Counted from the first letter of the stretch, positions 34,438-44,056 are shown. The stretch: 64,000 bases of DNA from Mesorhizobium sp. LHD-90 (GCF_030929505.1 NZ_JAVFVV010000011.1:1-64000), one strand, 5' to 3'. The notes: generated from the letters alone by a model not told the origin. Translations and numbers: made by a program.

Positions 34438-37400
34438 TCAAGCGATTACGAAGAAGTCCGCATTGGTGATGCCGAGGCCGGCGTCGAGTGTCGCGAACAG
34501 CGTCGACCCACCCGCTGCGTTGCCATTGGTGTCGTAGAACAGATTGCCGGTGTCGGTCTCGTAGATGATGCGGTCATTGGCATCGGCAGCCGTACCGCTG
34601 GCATTGGCGACGAATTGCGCCGCGGTGAGAACGCCCAGGCCGACAATCGCGTTGAAGACCGTGGCGTCCAGTCGGATCGTGTCGTTGACGAAGTTGAAGT
34701 CGGTGACGTCATCGACGTTGCCCGCGCCAACGGCCGTGTCGAACAGGAAGTTGTCGTTGCCCGAGCCGCCGGTCAACGTATCGTTCCCACCCCGGCCGTT
34801 GAGCGTGTCGGCGCCATTGCCGCCGAGGATCACATTGACGGCGCTGTTGCCGGTGAGCGTGTCGCCAAAGGCCGAACCGGTCAGGTTCTCGATCGACGAA
34901 TAGGTGTCGCCGGCCGCGTCCCCGGTGTTGCTGGCCGGCGTGGTCAGGCTCGCCACAACACCTGCCGCTGCCGTCTCGTAGGTCGCCGTATCGGTGCCGT
35001 TGCCGCCCGAAAGGGAGTCAGCTCCGCCACCGCCGTTCAGGATGTCGTCGCCATCCTGTCCGAACAGGTTGTCATCGCCGTTGAGGCCGATGAACGTGTC
35101 CTTGCCGCCGCCGCCGATGATGCTGTTGGCGCTGTTGGTGCCAGTCAGCTTATCGTTGAATGCCGAGCCAGTCAGATTCTCGATCGAGGCAAATGTGTCG
35201 CCAGCCGCGTCGCCGGTGTTCGTCGCCGGGCTGAGCAGAGCGGCAGTCACGCCAGACCCCGCCGTCTCGTAGGAGGCGCGGTCGCTGCCCGCGCCACCGG
35301 AAAGGTTGTCCGCTCCGGCGCCGCCGATCAGCACGTCGTTGCCGTCCTGGCCGAACAAATTGTCGGTGCCGCCGAGACCGGAGATCTTGTCGTCGCCGTT
35401 GCCACCGATGATGCTGTTGGTTCCGTTGGTGCCGGTGAGCGTGTCGGCGAAACCGGAACCTGTCAGGTTCTCGATCGAGTTGTAGGTGTCGCCGGCAGCG
35501 TCGCCACTGTTGCCGGCCGGGCTTGACAGGGACGCGATCACCGCCGCGGCAGCCGTTTCGTAGGTGGCACGGTCGCTGCCCGCCCCACCGGACATCTTGT
35601 CGGCGCCGGCGCCGCCATTCACTATGTCGTTGCCGTCGTTGCCGAACAGGTTGTCGCCGCCGTCGAGGCCCGAAATCTTGTCGTCCCCGTTGCCGCCCAA
35701 AATGCTGTTGGTTCCGTTGGTGCCGGTCAGCGTGTCGGCGAACGCCGAAGCCGTCAGATTCTCGACGGCGTTGTAGGTGTCGCCAGCCGCTTCACCGGTG
35801 TTCTGCGTCGCGTCCGACAGATTTACCGTCAAACCCGCCGCTGAGTTGACATAGAGTACCCTGTCGGAGCCCGCGCCGCCCGACAGGACATCGGCGCCCA
35901 GCCCGCCTTCGAGAATGTCATTGCCGTCGCCGCCGTTGAGCGTGTTGTCTCCGCCGGTGCCGCGAATGGTGTCGTCCTGGTTGGAACCGTTGGCGTTCTC
36001 GAAGTTGACGGCGACCTCGGAGTTCGCACCCAAGGTGATGGTCCCGGCGGCGAGATCGATGACCAGGCCGTTCTGGGTGTTGGCCAGCAGGTCGAGCGTG
36101 TCGATGTCGGCCCCGCCGTCCCAGAGGTCGGTGTCGATGAAGTTGCCGACGCGCAGGATGTCGTTGCCCTGGTCGCCGAAATACTGGTTGCCGCCGCTGC
36201 TGGCCGAGTCGGTGATGTCGTCGTTGCCGAGATGACCATGGGTGATGTCGGAATCGAAGTCGGTTACGATCACGTCATCAAAAATGGTGCCGACCTGCCA
36301 GTTGGGCTCAGGATCATAGACGGCTTGCGGGTTGACGAAGTCGCGGGTGTCGAGAATCTCCATGCGCACGCCGCCGGTGGCGTCGAGCGATTGCCAGGTG
36401 ACTGCGAAGCGTCCGTCGCCGAGATCGGTGACTGACGGCGAGGTGCCCGGTCCGGAGAAGACGAAATTGCCCAGTGACGCACCGGTCGCGCTGAAGTGGG
36501 TCGCGACCATATTGTCTGCCTGATCGTCATCGACGATGACGATGAACGAGCCGTCCGAAAGGGCCGTGATGGTCGCTTCGTTGGTAAGGTTGGTCGCGCT
36601 GTTGGGCAGGATGACGTTGGCCGTCCCGGTCTGGGTCCCGGCCGCGTCGAAGATAGCGATAGTCACGTCGGTGTCGTTGGCGTCGACGTCGGTGTAGGCG
36701 ATGGCAAACCCGCCGCCGGCCAAAGCGGTCACCGACGATTCCGTGTCGCTGAAGCCGTCGGCATTGGTCGCCGCGACGAAGCTGGCGCCAAGGACGTTAC
36801 CGCCAGCCGAGTCAACGATCCGGTAGGCGATGCGGTTATCGCCCCCGGTGAAATCGGTGCAGGTGATGACATAATTGCCGTTGGACAGCACGGCCACGTC
36901 CGGATCGCTTTCGTTGAGCGAGAAGCCGATCAGGCTGATCTGGGAGCCCACCGTACCGGTCGATGGATCGTAGATGCGGCCGGCGATTCTGGTGCCGCCC
37001 GCATCCTGGAACTGGTAGACCACCAGAGCGGAAGTCGAACTCGATACCGCGACATGCGGGTCGCGGAAGTTGGGCTGCGTGGCAGCGTTGCTGTCGCTTT
37101 CGATAGTGGTGGTGAAAATGACTGCGCCGGTCGCATCGTAGACGTTTGCACGCAGCGGCGTACCGGTGGTTTCGACGTCCTCGTACACCGCCATGAAGCC
37201 GCCGCCGGGTAGGGCGGCGAGATCGGCGTCGATTTCGTCATCGGCGAAGAAGCCCTGGTTGATGCGGAACGGACCGCCGACGGCAACGCCCATCGGATCG
37301 AAGATTTGGCCGATGGTGTCCGAGCCGCCGGAGGCACCCGGACGTGCTGGATCCGAGCTCGTCCACGATACCAGGATGTTGCCGTTGGCGAGCTGGATGA

Positions 37401-37473
37401 TGTCGGGATCGTTCGGGCCGCTGGTTGCGGTGACGTTGAACTCGTCGAGCCAGGTAACTGGAATGTTGGGCAT
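34438..37473 (-). CDS. large RTX (hemolysin-type calcium-binding) secreted protein
   Basis: The product is 1011 residues with no signal peptide, as expected for type I secretion. Residues about 1-390 form repeated strands of an extracellular beta-propeller type (patterns like ALPGGGFMAVYED, VLSNGNYVIT, ALSDGSFIVIVDDD). From about 400 onward, RTX nonapeptides of the type GGxGxDxLx are embedded in a tandem unit of 97 residues (291 bp) repeated three full times plus partial copies; each unit carries GDAAGDT, ENLTG, GTN and a block of nonapeptides. The C-terminal 100 residues (DDVTDFNFVNDTIRLD, an aliphatic end) resemble type I secretion signals. Calcium folds these repeats outside the cell. No type I ABC/MFP genes lie in this window. 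Confidence 0.92.
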   Translation of the reverse strand: MPNIPVTWLDEFNVTATSGPNDPDIIQLANGNILVSWTSSDPARPGASGGSDTIGQIFDPMGVAVGGPFRINQGFFADDEIDADLAALPGGGFMAVYEDVETTGTPLRANVYDATGAVIFTTTIESDSNAATQPNFRDPHVAVSSSTSALVVYQFQDAGGTRIAGRIYDPSTGTVGSQISLIGFSLNESDPDVAVLSNGNYVITCTDFTGGDNRIAYRIVDSAGGNVLGASFVAATNADGFSDTESSVTALAGGGFAIAYTDVDANDTDVTIAIFDAAGTQTGTANVILPNSATNLTNEATITALSDGSFIVIVDDDQADNMVATHFSATGASLGNFVFSGPGTSPSVTDLGDGRFAVTWQSLDATGGVRMEILDTRDFVNPQAVYDPEPNWQVGTIFDDVIVTDFDSDITHGHLGNDDITDSASSGGNQYFGDQGNDILRVGNFIDTDLWDGGADIDTLDLLANTQNGLVIDLAAGTITLGANSEVAVNFENANGSNQDDTIRGTGGDNTLNGGDGNDILEGGLGADVLSGGAGSDRVLYVNSAAGLTVNLSDATQNTGEAAGDTYNAVENLTASAFADTLTGTNGTNSILGGNGDDKISGLDGGDNLFGNDGNDIVNGGAGADKMSGGAGSDRATYETAAAAVIASLSSPAGNSGDAAGDTYNSIENLTGSGFADTLTGTNGTNSIIGGNGDDKISGLGGTDNLFGQDGNDVLIGGAGADNLSGGAGSDRASYETAGSGVTAALLSPATNTGDAAGDTFASIENLTGSAFNDKLTGTNSANSIIGGGGKDTFIGLNGDDNLFGQDGDDILNGGGGADSLSGGNGTDTATYETAAAGVVASLTTPASNTGDAAGDTYSSIENLTGSAFGDTLTGNSAVNVILGGNGADTLNGRGGNDTLTGGSGNDNFLFDTAVGAGNVDDVTDFNFVNDTIRLDATVFNAIVGLGVLTAAQFVANASGTAADANDRIIYETDTGNLFYDTNGNAAGGSTLFATLDAGLGITNADFFVIA
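34840..35900 (-). repeat. 291-bp tandem coding repeat in the RTX gene
   Basis: The motif encoding GDAAGDT recurs at about 34905, 35196, 35487 and 35778, each exactly 291 bases apart. The copies differ at the base level by several percent, so the array is old enough to drift but keeps its length. Confidence 0.9.
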
Positions 37474-37538
37474 TGTGATCTCCGATATGAGGTTGATGGC
37501 ACGCTCATGCGCGCCGTTCGGTTTCGCCAGTTTTTCTG

Positions 37539-37610
37539 CTAGTTGCCGGCCGGATTGGCCTCGATGTCGGTCTGTTGATCAATGCGCCAAAGCATAGGTG
37601 TGGTGGTCAT
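37539..37610 (-). CDS. 23-codon upstream ORF before the RTX gene
   Basis: An ATG at 37610, five bases after GGAGT, opens 23 codons (MTTTPMLWRIDQQTDIEANP and three more) ending at TAG. The RTX ATG lies 66 bases further on, in another frame. The peptide looks like the first residues of other rhizobial RTX proteins (short Thr/Pro stretch then LWR), so it may be a leader peptide or the cut-off old start of the gene. Confidence 0.4.
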   Translation of the reverse strand: MTTTPMLWRIDQQTDIEANPAGN

Positions 37611-38492
37611 AAGTCACTCCCGTTCAATGACTGGTTTTGAGGTGCCAGCATGACGGTCCGTGCTGGCTCGCCGAAGCGAGCCTGTCGCGGGAGAGCGCAA
37701 TGCCCCCGCGGCGATGATGCGGACGGTCAGATGGCGTGAAGTCGCGCGGCGCCAAGCGGATAGGTCCATCCCTACTGTCGCGGTTAAGCACCGCCGACGA
37801 GACTACGAACTCCAAGCCGTCGGCGCGCGTATCAGACGCGTCCAAGACTCGGACTTGCAGGTGGCCCCGATCCAATAGCAACAGCGTCGCATGATTATGC
37901 GATCACCTGTGCGCCCTGGAGCTAGAGAACTTTATGTATGAAATTTTTTGTGTTTTCTTTTACGCTACGTCATCTGTTAGGGATTCCGCAAGAGGAAACC
38001 CGCAGATTCTACCAGGAATTAATTTTCCAATGGTCCGGTTATGCATGGAAGGTCCGGCAGATTACCTTGCGATCGTCGTAGATATTTCTGCGCGACAACT
38101 TTCAGACGCCGGTGTGAAATCTCGTAACCTTCTGCAAACATTCGACTTCTGCCCGATGCGCCGGCGCCGTTCAGGCGTGCGCGACCACCCCATCCGAACG
38201 GCGACCGGCCAATGGAAGAAAATGCCCATTTTTGCCCGATTTTGTGGTGTCGACTCTTTCCCGCTGCTCTCGCGAGCAGCCAGAGAAGACCGCGGGACGC
38301 GCGACGCTGTCACATCGTAGCCAAAATGCGGCCGAATCGAACCGGCAGGACAGTGAGGGGCGGTGCCGACGGTCAAGGAAAATGACCCCTGGCATCAGTC
38401 CAAAATTCGCGTGGGCCGAACGGGTGCTGGCGCCGAACGTCGCGAACCGATTTCGGTTTCGGGGTGGACCGGCTAAACCTGTCCCCGAATTT
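37611..38492. other. non-coding region between the RTX gene and hemA
   Basis: About 0.9 kb without a convincing gene. The stretch 37900-38050 is AT-richer than its surroundings and is a good place for promoters. Frames of 60-130 codons exist on both strands but have no family likeness. Confidence 0.5.
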
Positions 38493-39707
38493 TTACGCCA
38501 CCTGGCGCGCTAGCGCGCATTGCGACCACAGATCCGACAGCGAGTGGATCAGGTGGTCGATGTCGGCGTCGGTGTGCAGCGGTGACGGCGTGATGCGCAG
38601 GCGCTCGGTCTTGCGCGGCACGGTCGGGTAGTTGATCGGCTGCACATAGATGCCGTAGCGGTCGAGCAGGATGTCGCTGATCCATTTGCATTTCGCGGCG
38701 TCGCGCACCATCACCGGCACGATGTGGCTGGTGTTGGCCATATACGGAATGCCGATGCGGTCGAGCCCGGCGCGCACCTTCCGGACCCGGTCCTGCTGGC
38801 GGGCGCGCTCGATCTGGCTGACCTTGAGGTGGCGGATCGAGGCCAGCGCGCCGGCCGCCACATGCGGCGGCAGCGCCGTGGTGAAGATGAATCCGCTGGC
38901 GAAGGAACGGACGAAGTCGATCAGCTTGGCCGAACCGGTGATATAGCCGCCGACCACGCCGAAAGCCTTGCCCAGCGTGCCCTCGATGACGGTGATGCGG
39001 TCCATCAGCCCGTCGCGCTCGGCGACGCCGCCGCCGCGCGGGCCGTACATGCCGACCGCGTGCACTTCGTCGAGATAGGTCATGGCGCCGTGCTTTTCGG
39101 AGATGGCGACGATCTCGGCGATCGGGGCGATGTCGCCGTCCATCGAATAGACGCTCTCGAAGGCGACGATTTTTGGCACATCGGCGCCGTATTCCGAAAG
39201 CACGCGGTCGAGATCGGCCGGGTCGTTATGCTTGAAGATGCGCTTCTCGGCCTTCGAATGGCGGATGCCCTCGATCATCGAGGCGTGGTTGCCCTCGTCC
39301 GAGAAGATCACGCAGCCGGGGATGTTGGCGCCAAGCGTCGACAGCGTCGTCCAGTTGGAGACGTAGCCGGAGGTGAACAGAAGTGCTGCTTCCTTGCCGT
39401 GCAGGTCGGCGAGCTCGCGCTCGAGCAGGACGTGGTAGTGGTTGGTGCCGGAGATGTTGCGCGTGCCGCCGGCGCCGGCGCCGCATTTGTCCAGCGCCTC
39501 ATGCATTGCGGCGAGCACGGACGGGTTCTGGCCCATGCCGAGATAGTCGTTGGAGCACCAGACGGTAACCTCGCGCGCCTCCTCGCCGGAATAGCGCAAG
39601 GCGCGCGGAAAGAGGCCGGCGCGGCGCTCGAGGTCGGCGAACACCCGGTAGCGGCCTTCCTGGTGCAGGCCGTCCAGCTTGCCGGCGAAGAAGTTTTCGA
39701 AATCCAT
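38493..39707 (-). CDS. hemA: 5-aminolevulinate synthase
   Basis: The product is 404 residues, the alphaproteobacterial (Shemin pathway) enzyme that joins glycine and succinyl-CoA. The PLP Lys is K247 in [33 protein letters not shown] and the [12 protein letters not shown] glycine loop are present. Its position near an iron-storage and Irr-type locus is suggestive, because heme and iron control are joined in rhizobia. Confidence 0.98.
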   Translation of the reverse strand: MDFENFFAGKLDGLHQEGRYRVFADLERRAGLFPRALRYSGEEAREVTVWCSNDYLGMGQNPSVLAAMHEALDKCGAGAGGTRNISGTNHYHVLLERELADLHGKEAALLFTSGYVSNWTTLSTLGANIPGCVIFSDEGNHASMIEGIRHSKAEKRIFKHNDPADLDRVLSEYGADVPKIVAFESVYSMDGDIAPIAEIVAISEKHGAMTYLDEVHAVGMYGPRGGGVAERDGLMDRITVIEGTLGKAFGVVGGYITGSAKLIDFVRSFASGFIFTTALPPHVAAGALASIRHLKVSQIERARQQDRVRKVRAGLDRIGIPYMANTSHIVPVMVRDAAKCKWISDILLDRYGIYVQPINYPTVPRKTERLRITPSPLHTDADIDHLIHSLSDLWSQCALARQVA

Positions 39708-39940
39708 CGGCTCTAAAGCTCCCTGGGGAACGTTCCCTCGGTACCCTTGGATAAAACCGTATCGCGCCCTTGCCCGCCCATTTCAACTATACGTTCCGGC
39801 AAGGCGTCGAAATGCCGCAAAACGGGATGGCGCCTCGCGTCACGATCATCCTCTCACATGGCAAGAACGTATCAGATCGGCCTTTCCATTCGCACGCGCA
39901 AAATTTTGAAGCCATATCAAGGAAAGGGCGAGGTTCACGT

Positions 39941-40193
39941 GTGCGTCCTTCGAGGCTCGCCCGCCAAGGTGACCGTAACATCGAAGAGGGCTCGCACCTC
40001 AGGATGAGGACCGGTGGGCGCTGCACCGCCAATCGCCGAGATCGGCAGATAAATCAAAGGCTCGATATCCGTTTCGTTCGACCTTCGAGATTGGCGGATA
40101 GCGCCTACAGCCCTCATCCTGAGGTGCGAGCCCTCACCATCGGCTGAAAACCTGGTTTGTAACTTTTCCGGGCGAGCCTCGAAGGATGCACGC
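39941..40193. repeat. nested palindromic repeat, about 253 bp
   Basis: Three nested arms pair across a short centre. The outer arm has 23 bases (39941-39963 with 40169-40191, one mismatch). The middle arm has 22 bases and pairs perfectly (39988-40009 with 40112-40133). The inner arm pairs CCGCCAATC with GATTGGCGG. The sequence is typical of rhizobial intergenic elements. It fills the gap between hemA and the thioredoxin-like gene. Confidence 0.88.
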
Positions 40194-40212
40194 CTATGAG
40201 GCAGCGCATCCA

Positions 40213-40770
40213 TCACGCCGCGTCCTTCCATTTGATCGAGCAGCCGACCGAGGCGACCTGGTCGCGCGGGCCCAGGGCGGTGCGCGCCACCTCGAGCATC
40301 GCCTCGAAGAGGTCGCGGCGCAGATCCGCCGGGCCGACCTCTTTTCGCGAAGCATCGAGCCGGCCGCGATACTGCAGTTGCATGTCGCGGTTGAAGCCAA
40401 AAAAATCCGGCGTGCAGGCGGCGCCATAGGCACGGGCCAGCGCCTGGTCCTCGTCATGCAGATAGGCGAAACCGAAACGGTGCGCGGCGGCGAACAGCTT
40501 CATGTTGTCGAAGGAATCGGCCGGATAGGCGTCCACGTCGTTGGAACTGACGGCGACGAAACCGACGCCGTGCGGCTTCAGATCGGCGGCGTCGCGCACG
40601 ATGCGGTCGATGACGGCGCGCACATAGGGGCAGTGGTTGCAGATGAAGGCGACAACCAGGCCGTTCGGGCCGGCCTCGCCCAGCACTGCGCGGCGCGTGC
40701 CGTCGGTGGCGGGCAGCACGGCATCGACAGCCGGCCAGCCGAAATCACAGACGGGCGGGAAAGACGCCAT
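40213..40770 (-). CDS. thioredoxin-like (AhpC/TSA) protein
   Basis: The product is 185 residues. The thioredoxin-fold motif is CNHCPY with C44 and C47; the cis-Pro and the rest of the fold (TPDFFGFNRDM) follow. The group is annotated as thioredoxin-like or redoxin; it probably reduces disulfides or peroxides. No signal peptide. The adjacent palindromic repeats on both sides leave it as a single-gene unit. Confidence 0.9.
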   Translation of the reverse strand: MASFPPVCDFGWPAVDAVLPATDGTRRAVLGEAGPNGLVVAFICNHCPYVRAVIDRIVRDAADLKPHGVGFVAVSSNDVDAYPADSFDNMKLFAAAHRFGFAYLHDEDQALARAYGAACTPDFFGFNRDMQLQYRGRLDASRKEVGPADLRRDLFEAMLEVARTALGPRDQVASVGCSIKWKDAA

Positions 40771-40873
40771 CGCAGGTCCTCCGTTCAGCAGCCTTTTCTG
40801 ATTTTAGCGCCTATCGGAGGGTATTTGAACCGCCGAGGGCAAAACCTGTGCGAAAGTGCAAGGGTGAGACGCT

Positions 40874-41023
40874 TCCCTCCCCCTTGAGGGGAGGGTGCCG
40901 AGCGAAGCGAGGCGGGTGGGGTCGTTGCGGCAGCGCCCCGACGCAAAAAGACATTGGAGTTTGGCCGCGGCGACCCCACCCGGCCCTTCGGGCCGTCCTT
41001 CGGACTCCCTCAAGGGGGAGGGA
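40874..41023. repeat. palindromic repeat supplying the MFS stop codon
   Basis: Arms CCCTCCCCCTTGAGGG and its complement (near 40875 and 41005) enclose about 110 bases with GCCGAGCGAAGCGAGGCGGG. It is the same family as at 42361 and, inside hrpB, at 52221. The stop codon of the MFS gene (41010-41012) lies within the right arm. Confidence 0.85.
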
Positions 41024-42269
41024 AGGCCGGCTCCGCCCGCGCTTCCGCTTCCGCCGCGCGGCGGGCGACCATCCAGCCGAGCAGGCCGCCCAAAAACAGG
41101 GTCGCCGCGGCGATGAGGAAGGCCAGGCCGGGGAAAGGCGCAAAATCGACCGGCTGGACCGTGGCGGCATAGACCGCGCCGAAGAACAGCGGCGAGGCGA
41201 CGCCGGCGATCGAGGCGACGCTCATATTGGCGCCCTGCAACTGGCCCTGCTCGGATTCGGAGACCAGCCGGGTCATCAGCGATTGCAGCGTTGGCATCGA
41301 CAGGCCCCACAGCGCGTTGGGCACCATGGCGGCGGCGAACCACCAGCCGTTAGGCGCCAGCCCCATGCAGGCGACGCCCAGCGCGCCGCCGAACAGCCCA
41401 AACACCATCACGGCGCGGTCGCCGAAGCCTTTTACCGCCGGGCCGACGAGAAGACCCTGGACCGCCATGTCGAGCGCGCCGACCAGCGCAAGCACCAACC
41501 CGACTTCCCACGGACCCCAGCCGTAGCGCTGGCCGGCATAAAGCACGAACACCGCCGAAAACACGTGATGGGCGAAGTGCAGCAGGAAATTGACCGAAGC
41601 CAGCCCGAACAGTTCGTGGTGCGAGCGCAGCAATTGCAGCGCGCCGAAGGGGTTCGCGCGCTTCCAGGAAAAGGCCATGCGCTTTTCCGGCGGCAGCGAT
41701 TCCGGCAGCACCAGCAGGCCGTAGAGGAAGGCGACGCCGGCCAGACCGGCGGCGAACCAGAACGGCGCGCGCGGCGAGATCTCGCCGAGAAAGCCGCCGA
41801 GCACCGGGCCGAGCACGAAACCGCCGGAGAAGGCGGCGCCGATCAGCCCGTAGGCGCGCGCCCGTCCCTCGGGCGGGGTGATGTCGGCCATGTAGGCGAA
41901 GACGGTGGTGAAGCTCGACGAGGTGACGCCGGCGACGATGCGGCCGAGCGCCAGCCACCACAGGTTCGGCGCCAGCGCCATCAGCACATAGTCGGCGGCG
42001 AGACCGGCGCAGGACAAGAGGATGACCGGGCGGCGGCCGTAGCGGTCGGACATCGAGCCGACGATGGGCGAGCAGACGAACTGCGCGGCCGCCCACAGCG
42101 CGACGAACACGCCGTTGATCCAGCCGGCGCCGGCGTTGGAACCGGTGAATTCCTCGATCAGCGGCGGCAGCACCGGGATGATGATGCCCATGGTGAGGAT
42201 GTCGAGCACCGCGGTGACGAAGATGAATGCGAGCGCCGCCTTGCGGCGGCTGCCGGTGATCGGGTTCAT
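41010..42269 (-). CDS. tetracycline-type MFS efflux transporter
   Basis: The product is 419 residues with 12 membrane helices and motif A-type GSMSDRYGRRP after helix 2. The TCR/Tet subfamily exports drugs or metabolites with protons. The ATG at 42269 gives the normal N-terminus. The last residues (about AFPPP) are read from the palindromic repeat that also contains the stop codon, so the native C-terminus has been replaced or extended. Confidence 0.92.
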   Translation of the reverse strand: MNPITGSRRKAALAFIFVTAVLDILTMGIIIPVLPPLIEEFTGSNAGAGWINGVFVALWAAAQFVCSPIVGSMSDRYGRRPVILLSCAGLAADYVLMALAPNLWWLALGRIVAGVTSSSFTTVFAYMADITPPEGRARAYGLIGAAFSGGFVLGPVLGGFLGEISPRAPFWFAAGLAGVAFLYGLLVLPESLPPEKRMAFSWKRANPFGALQLLRSHHELFGLASVNFLLHFAHHVFSAVFVLYAGQRYGWGPWEVGLVLALVGALDMAVQGLLVGPAVKGFGDRAVMVFGLFGGALGVACMGLAPNGWWFAAAMVPNALWGLSMPTLQSLMTRLVSESEQGQLQGANMSVASIAGVASPLFFGAVYAATVQPVDFAPFPGLAFLIAAATLFLGGLLGWMVARRAAEAEARAEPAFPPP

Positions 42270-42360
42270 GTCGGCCTCGCGGCATTTCGGGAGCGGGTTA
42301 TAGGCCGCGGCCATGGCCAATGCCATTGGGCCAGAGGGCGGCTCCTGACAGGCGAGAGCT

Positions 42361-42509
42361 TTCCCTCCCCCTTGAGGGGAGGGTGCCGAGCGAAGCGAGG
42401 CGGGAGGGGTCGTTGCGGCCCAACGCCGACGTGCTTTGCGTTGGAGTTTGGCCGCGGCGACCCCGCCCCCGGCCTTCGGCCGGACCCTCCCCTCAAGGGG
42501 GAGGGGAAG
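42361..42509. repeat. palindromic repeat supplying the flavoprotein stop codon
   Basis: This is a near-identical copy of the 40874 element, with arms CCCTCCCCCTTGAGGG and its complement. The TGA of the reductase gene (42493-42495) occupies the same place in the element as the MFS stop does in its copy. Confidence 0.85.
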
Positions 42510-43734
42510 CAGCGCTCTGCCACCGCGCGAAGGTGTCCTTCAAATCGCCGGCGGCTACCTGTTCGGGTGTCGGCGAGAAACCGGCGGCGAGCATTTTGCG
42601 GCCCATCATATGGTCGGCGGGACGGTTGACCGATTCGATCGCCGTCAGCCGGTCGCCGGCATAGTGGAACGCCGAGAAACGATTTTCGGCCGGGTCGCCG
42701 GCGATGACCGTGCGGTCGCTGGCGGCGGAGAGACCGACCATCTGCAGCTTCATGTCGCCGATGTCGGACCAGAACCACGGCACCGCCGCATAGGCGTCCT
42801 CGTGGCCGGTGACGGTGCGTGCAGCGAGTTTTGCCTGGTCGGTGGCGTTCTGCACCGATTCCAGCCGAACGTCGGCGCCGGTCTGCCAGTGGCGGTAATT
42901 GACCGCATCGCCGATCGCGAGGATTTCGGGAACGGAGCTGCGCATCTGCGCATCGACGCGGATGCCGTTGCCGACCGCCAGGCCTGCGGCCTCGGCAAGC
43001 CCGGTGCTGGCGACGGCGCCGATGCCGACCAGCACCATGTCGGCGGCAATCCGCTCGCCGGCCGAGGTGGTGACGGCGACGACCCGGCCGTTGTTGCTTT
43101 CGAGGCGCTCGACGGTGGTGCGCATCAAAAGCCTGATGCCAGAGGCGGCGAGGCGGGCGGCGACATGGGCTGAGATGGAAGGTGCGACGGCGCGGCCGAG
43201 CAGCCTCTCCTGCGCCTCGATCACCGTGACCTTTCGGCCGCCTGCGGCGAGCGTGGCGGCGATCTCCAGCCCGATGAACCCGCCGCCCAGCACCACCACC
43301 TCGCTCGCTTGCGCCGCGTGGTCGCGGATGGCGCGGGCATCAGTGACGGTGCGCAGCGAGAACACGCCGGCAAGATTCGCGCCGTCGAGCGGCAGCCTGC
43401 GCGGATGTGAGCCGGTGGCGAGGATAAGCCGGTCGAAGCCCAGCTTCGCGCCGTCCTCGAATTGGAGGTGCCGAGCTGAGGTGTCGATTGCCGCGACGCG
43501 ATGGCCGAAGCGCAGGCCGATGTCGGCGCCGGTGTAGAAGGCCTCGGCGCGCAGCATCTGCGGCTTTGCGTCGGCATCCTTGAGGAAGGCTTTCGACAAA
43601 GGCGGCTTGTGGTAGGGCAATTCATTCTCGTCGCCGACAAGGGTGACGGGGCCGGAAAAACCTTCCTCGCGCAGGCTGGCCGCCGCCTGCACGCCCGCAT
43701 GTCCCGCGCCGACGATAACGATGCCGTTGGTCAT
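42493..43734 (-). CDS. FAD-dependent ferredoxin/rubredoxin reductase-like protein
   Basis: The product is 413 residues from the ATG at 43734. The FAD site is VGAGHAGVQAA at about 6-16, the NAD site is LGGGFIGLEIA, and the C-terminal FAD-contact is AIGDAVNYRH. This is the BphA4/rubredoxin-reductase type that passes electrons from NAD(P)H to a ferredoxin or rubredoxin. The C-terminal residues (SAASPPP) come from the palindromic repeat. It is transcribed away from the ICE-like box and the iron locus. Confidence 0.93.
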   Translation of the reverse strand: MTNGIVIVGAGHAGVQAAASLREEGFSGPVTLVGDENELPYHKPPLSKAFLKDADAKPQMLRAEAFYTGADIGLRFGHRVAAIDTSARHLQFEDGAKLGFDRLILATGSHPRRLPLDGANLAGVFSLRTVTDARAIRDHAAQASEVVVLGGGFIGLEIAATLAAGGRKVTVIEAQERLLGRAVAPSISAHVAARLAASGIRLLMRTTVERLESNNGRVVAVTTSAGERIAADMVLVGIGAVASTGLAEAAGLAVGNGIRVDAQMRSSVPEILAIGDAVNYRHWQTGADVRLESVQNATDQAKLAARTVTGHEDAYAAVPWFWSDIGDMKLQMVGLSAASDRTVIAGDPAENRFSAFHYAGDRLTAIESVNRPADHMMGRKMLAAGFSPTPEQVAAGDLKDTFARWQSAASPPP

Positions 43735-43945
43735 GGTCTTTTCGCTCCAGAGCGCATGCGCGCCATGCGCTCGCCTCAAGTACGGCGTGGATCTTGCCTT
43801 TCGCGCCGCGAACTGGAATGTCCCCCGCCGACGCCAGCATGCGGCGGGGCGTCGCACTTTGGCCAGCGTGCTGTCAAGCCGGCGAGCCGTAGCCGCGACC
43901 ATCGAAACAGCCAAGCCTCTGGTTCGGCAACGAAAAGGTGACTAC

Positions 43946-43962
43946 TTTAGAACAGTTCTAAC
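43946..43962 (+). promoter_or_regulatory. ICE-like Irr box
   Basis: TTTAGAACAGTTCTAAC is a 15-bp perfect palindrome (TTAGAAC-A-GTTCTAA, 43947-43961) and resembles the iron control element bound by Irr in rhizobia (TTTAGAA...TTCTAAA). Irr is a heme-responsive Fur-family regulator that controls iron and heme genes. The box is about 280 bases before imelysin and 210 before the flavoprotein gene. Confidence 0.75.
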
Positions 43963-44021
43963 TTATTGATTTGAAGGCGCTTTTTCAAGATTTACATTGA
44001 CTTTTCGGGACCTCGCGCCGT

Positions 44022-44056
44022 AAAGGGCAAGCATGCTCGGTTGAGCATGTGCCTTT
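44022..44056. other. imperfect hairpin upstream of imelysin
   Basis: A stem ending GCATGCTC-GGTT-GAGCATGT can form over 44022-44056, extended by AAAGGGCA/TGCCTTT. It has no T-run and so is not an obvious terminator; it may structure the 5' leader. Confidence 0.35.

Noticed and set aside
34300-35526. A long plus-strand frame opposite the RTX repeats
   Set aside because: It mirrors the 291-bp coding repeats, so its own repeats are a shadow.
37934-38320. 128-codon frame between the RTX gene and hemA
   Set aside because: No good ribosome site, no family, and the composition changes half-way; treated as non-coding.
39941-40193. The nested palindrome as an insertion sequence
   Set aside because: It has no transposase frame and no target duplication, and its arms are nested, unlike IS ends.
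40848-42629. A 593-codon plus-strand frame across the MFS gene
   Set aside because: It runs antisense to a clear 12-helix transporter and through two palindromic repeats; His/Arg/Gln-rich without a fold.
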